From contig JAFVZE010000332.1 of the NCBI GenBank assembly GCA_017508315.1, positions 1-23,547 of the forward strand: 23,547 nt of DNA, written 5' to 3'. The translations under genes and the position numbers were made by a program. How positions within the stretch are numbered: position 1 is the stretch's first letter; each line of letters begins with the position of its first letter. This document shows, piece by piece, positions 22,101 through 23,547 of the stretch. This stretch comes from Kiritimatiellia bacterium (GTDB lineage Bacteria > Verrucomicrobiota > Kiritimatiellia > RFP12 > UBA1067). The notes below the pieces were generated by a model. The model was given only the letters and a program-made list of their open reading frames with translations, did no database searches and was not told the origin of the DNA.

Positions 22101-23173
22101 GTGTACCCGTAGATCGCGAGCTGAACCGGAATTTTGGCGTCGAGGTTGGCGTATATGACGCGTTTGCGGAGCGAAAGATCGTGCAGACCGCCCTTGCCGT
22201 TCGCATAAGTTGTCCCGTTCCAGAACGTGTATGCGTTGGCATAACCGAAACTCTCGCGCATCATTCCGGCCACGGCATCCGGCTGGGCGCCCGTACTTGC
22301 CGAAGAATAATCGCTGCCGAGCGCAACGCCGATATCGTAGGTAAGGTGCCCTATCGCCTCTCGCTCGGTCTCGGTAGCCGACAACATGGGATCGAGCTTC
22401 ATGTTGGCCCAATCGTACACTCCGCCGATCGTCGAAAGTCTCTTGTCCGTTCCGGAAACCCCGCAGACGAATTCGGCCGAAGGCATCTCCGCCGTCGGGA
22501 ACGTGAAATAGCGCATCACCTGCGCCGCCGCCGTCGCGGTACACCCGCAGGGCGCATTGTCAGGCGTATAATAGTTGAAGCACACGCCGCCGCCGGCGGT
22601 CTGCTGGCTCCACTTCGACTTTATCAACGGTTCTACACGGACATCGGAAACCGATGATACCGGTTTAGCGGAGGAAACCGCGCCACCCGCCGTTGCAGTT
22701 GCGGAAGAGACCGGCTCGGAAGAAAGTAACGCCGCCCATTTCGCTTCCGCTTCAGAAACAGCCGCAGATGTCGCCCCTGCACCGGCGGAACTTGTCGCCG
22801 ACGAACGCGCCCCGGCGATGCGGGAACGCAGCCACGCGTCCTTTTTCAGCAGATCGGTAACCGGGCTGTTTTCGGAAAGGTCGAGCTCGTTCGAGGAAAA
22901 CGCGACGATCGGTTCGAATTCGGTATCGCAGGACGTAACCACCACGCCCCCGTCCGCGAACGGAACAACGTGAAAGACCACATCGTCGTGAACCGCGACC
23001 GTCCGCAAACGCGACATGTCCACCGACGACCCCAACCGCGCTCCGAGAGCATCACCGGACTTCGCCCACGCCGCCGCGGCCGATGCCGCCTGCGATTGCG
23101 AAACGGGAACTGCCTGCGCCGCACCAAACGCAAACGCAAGCAACGCGAGGAACAGAGTTGCTTTATTTTTCAT
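19157..23173 (-). CDS. Large secreted C10 (streptopain-type) cysteine peptidase with beta-helix-like tail
   Basis: This 1338-residue secreted protein starts at the ATG at 23173 (GGAG six bases upstream; the frame itself opens at a TTG at 23191). A signal peptide ends near AAQA (residue about 21). Residues about 22-115 resemble the C10 propeptide (Spi-like: VVVTSCDTEFEPIVAFS). A Ser/Ala linker follows (about 120-175), then the peptidase: Cys211 in PCGCTATAAAQVMRYF, His371 in WAGHAVVADGYG, and INMGWGG (394-400). Residues about 445-505 form a carboxypeptidase-regulatory-like Ig fold (GRVVDHNGAPVKGAKV...). From about 540 to 1260 there are beta-strand repeats rich in Gly, Ala and Asn, including NGGGVYVG and NGGGIYLN, like Pmp or parallel-beta-helix adhesins. 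The last 65 residues (NLTLTNLVRGCWYKLYATN...FWKAV) resemble a tail repeated on secreted proteins of this lineage. Targets are unknown; digestion of host or dietary protein is likely. Confidence 0.88.
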   Translation of the reverse strand: MKNKATLFLALLAFAFGAAQAVPVSQSQAASAAAAWAKSGDALGARLGSSVDMSRLRTVAVHDDVVFHVVPFADGGVVVTSCDTEFEPIVAFSSNELDLSENSPVTDLLKKDAWLRSRIAGARSSATSSAGAGATSAAVSEAEAKWAALLSSEPVSSATATAGGAVSSAKPVSSVSDVRVEPLIKSKWSQQTAGGGVCFNYYTPDNAPCGCTATAAAQVMRYFTFPTAEMPSAEFVCGVSGTDKRLSTIGGVYDWANMKLDPMLSATETEREAIGHLTYDIGVALGSDYSSASTGAQPDAVAGMMRESFGYANAYTFWNGTTYANGKGGLHDLSLRKRVIYANLDAKIPVQLAIYGYTAGHFGEIDHWAGHAVVADGYGFKSIDGAEVAFVHINMGWGGSDDMWYNIPDINTAETGAYYDSSATEYCYLGGATFNVFTEASGLEIFSGRVVDHNGAPVKGAKVSLKGGDSVLQTSTDEYGVYAFTVPGGTTYVVRATSEDETLIAEGNPVALAKSTGSDAYVIASSSSVGNSWGNDLVLAPPAARIGADVFPTLDKAFSAAKAISDGDEIPVIEILEKIALEKRFTVDFSCVVTSVAADPAETVVSRLAGASIAVAENGSLVFSNVVFAASDATAVEVAAGGKLTVGGGVDFGVAENAPAVKTADAAGLAVSGALAFGFSVDCAAAEGIGKVFGSLDGLSAEDAAVSAAKIANFNDDTGEIRGAVEGAAAPFALKWAEMPVPFGECSCYYVDADGNTNTSARIDRLMLAFAADLEAGELEDGAEIVIRKSGKLSVPVVVGSDISIRGENDAKLTLADPASFTVTNGTLSVQGVGFEGFKGNSLFLVDGGELVLSNGVSIAGAVGTNTYSGAVAILKGEATLGPGIAIADCGFVGNGNGGGVYVGIGATLNFFGGSIVGCTAGGNGGGIYLNKNARLNLKGEIDISGNHKYNQSEPNNIYAAYGTSKIKVVGAVSGSAGVRYGTTSSAAAYNKDGASFAEIEEPLPGEELAMVARGAVSFRNDADPGLVASISGDRKSLVWGEDEGDGGIVPGDFVEYAFVRLTAPGEEPVYYWTVADAVGAVLKDGTTLEMLRSDVLGSEVAVTNAEVRLSSDVGVGRQAVSGGTIVISGSLALTNIVLSGESLFRIDGGLLMVEDVIADEIGCVGGSSADPMLFARVRCDLSYDSLTNSAANFRNSELGAYGVAITNASDTAMVWSTAIAADGSFTDASGAVWGCVGDIPDNVVEIEVNPDPIAFRSIVLDKTAGEWNLTLTNLVRGCWYKLYATNSLAGGFTVGEGICEPVTNFQAEADGEFIFKVEDAGGAMFWKAVAEPGVLSE

Positions 23174-23179
23174 TTTATT

Positions 23180-23183
23180 CTCC
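23180..23183 (-). promoter_or_regulatory. Ribosome binding site of the C10 peptidase gene
   Basis: GGAG on the - strand lies six bases before the ATG at 23173 and supports that start over the TTG at 23191, which would place six extra charged residues before the signal peptide. Confidence 0.7.
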
Positions 23184-23203
23184 ACAGTCAAAATTCGTCT
23201 CTA

Positions 23204-23233
23204 ATTATACCAATTTACCGACATGAAATACAA
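23204..23233 (-). promoter_or_regulatory. Promoter of the C10 peptidase gene
   Basis: On the - strand TTGTAT (23233-23228), an 18-nt spacer and a perfect TATAAT (23209-23204) preceded by TGG. The predicted start near 23197 gives a leader of about 24 nt. It lies in the 73-nt gap after recR, so the peptidase and probably recA behind it begin a new transcription unit here. Confidence 0.8.
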
Positions 23234-23246
23234 CCCCGGCGGGCGG

Positions 23247-23547
23247 CTATTGAACGATCCGGTTGGTTATGGCGCGTTTGAGCGTGAGCGGATCGGAATA
23301 GGCGATTCCGGAATCGGCCGGAAGCCCGAAAGCAAGGCGCGTCACCTTCACTCCCGTACCTTTGAGAAGTTCGGCGATATATCCGGCGGTGGCATCGCCG
23401 TCCATGTCGGTGGACAGAGCCAGCAGAACCTCGCCGACACCCTCGCGAACCACGCGGTCCTGCAGTTCGGCAAGACGCAACTTGCCCGGTCCCATTTTCC
23501 GCGCCGGCGAAAGTTTGCCGCCCAGAGCGTGGTAGCGTCCGCGGAAA
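23247..23547 (-). CDS. recR: Recombination mediator RecR, C-terminal part (5' end outside window)
   Basis: The frame runs in from the right edge: 99 residues plus stop, about half of a usual 200-residue RecR. The in-window piece begins FRGRYHALGGKLSPARKMGPGKL, the RecR Toprim-domain hallmark (normally GRYHVLxGxLSPLxGIGP). It continues with VGEVLLALSTDMDGDATAGYIAELLKG, the Toprim acidic region, and VTRLAFGLPADSGIAYSDPLTLKRA, the conserved C-terminal block with GLP and YxDxxTLxxA. RecR works with RecF and RecO to load RecA onto gapped DNA. An internal ATG at 23495 is not the start. The zinc-finger and helix-hairpin-helix parts would lie outside. The next gene has its own promoter 14 nt beyond the stop. 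Confidence 0.9.
   Translation of the reverse strand, partial: FRGRYHALGGKLSPARKMGPGKLRLAELQDRVVREGVGEVLLALSTDMDGDATAGYIAELLKGTGVKVTRLAFGLPADSGIAYSDPLTLKRAITNRIVQ

Overview
The window looks like part of the chromosome of an uncultured, probably anaerobic, Gram-negative bacterium. My best guess is the Kiritimatiellae/Verrucomicrobiota (PVC) side of the tree. This rests on the high GC content, an LpxC-family gene (lipid A), a GTP-type PEP carboxykinase, a GGGtGRT/NifU-like pair typical of anaerobes, and a very large secreted C10-type peptidase with a beta-helix-like tail. The lineage is inference; no rRNA gene is present.

Layout. From 1 to about 7.7 kb all genes are on the + strand: the 3' end of a NifU-like scaffold gene, a GGGtGRT-family gene closed by a strong terminator, a CAT-anticodon tRNA with its own promoter, citrate synthase, an MsmX/UgpC-type sugar-importer ATPase, a secreted GH20 beta-N-acetylhexosaminidase, and PEP carboxykinase with its own promoter. 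A perfect 16-bp hairpin at 7706-7743 separates these from a 15.8-kb block that is entirely on the - strand. Reading that block in its direction of transcription (right to left): recR (5' end cut off by the window), a 1338-residue C10 peptidase, recA, an lpxC-like gene, an N-acetylhexosamine 1-kinase (nahK), uvrA, then from a second promoter a degenerate uracil-DNA-glycosylase-like gene, a pyrK-like ferredoxin-reductase subunit, a GT-B glycosyltransferase, a polytopic membrane protein, an AMP-forming acyl ligase with a C-terminal membrane anchor, and a DnaQ-fold exonuclease. Most joints in this second half are ATGA overlaps or gaps of 2 to 24 nt.

How the genes fit together. Central metabolism (citrate synthase, PEPCK) sits beside amino-sugar harvesting (GH20, sugar ABC ATPase). 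Across the window nahK makes hexosamine 1-phosphate and is closely coupled to lpxC, which suggests that scavenged GlcNAc feeds envelope precursors. DNA repair genes (recR, recA, uvrA, UDG-like, exonuclease) are interleaved with envelope genes.

The most unusual signals are: an 8-bp tandem repeat of GAATGTTY lying in frame inside the interdomain linker of uvrA; a UDG-like gene without recognisable catalytic motifs whose GTG start lies one base after its predicted transcription start (possible leaderless mRNA); a shared extended -10 element (TGNTAYAAT) at all four promoters I could find; a divergent LpxC; an acyl ligase fused to two membrane segments; and recA sitting 24 nt behind the giant peptidase gene. 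I see no CRISPR array, insertion sequence, prophage or clear defence system.
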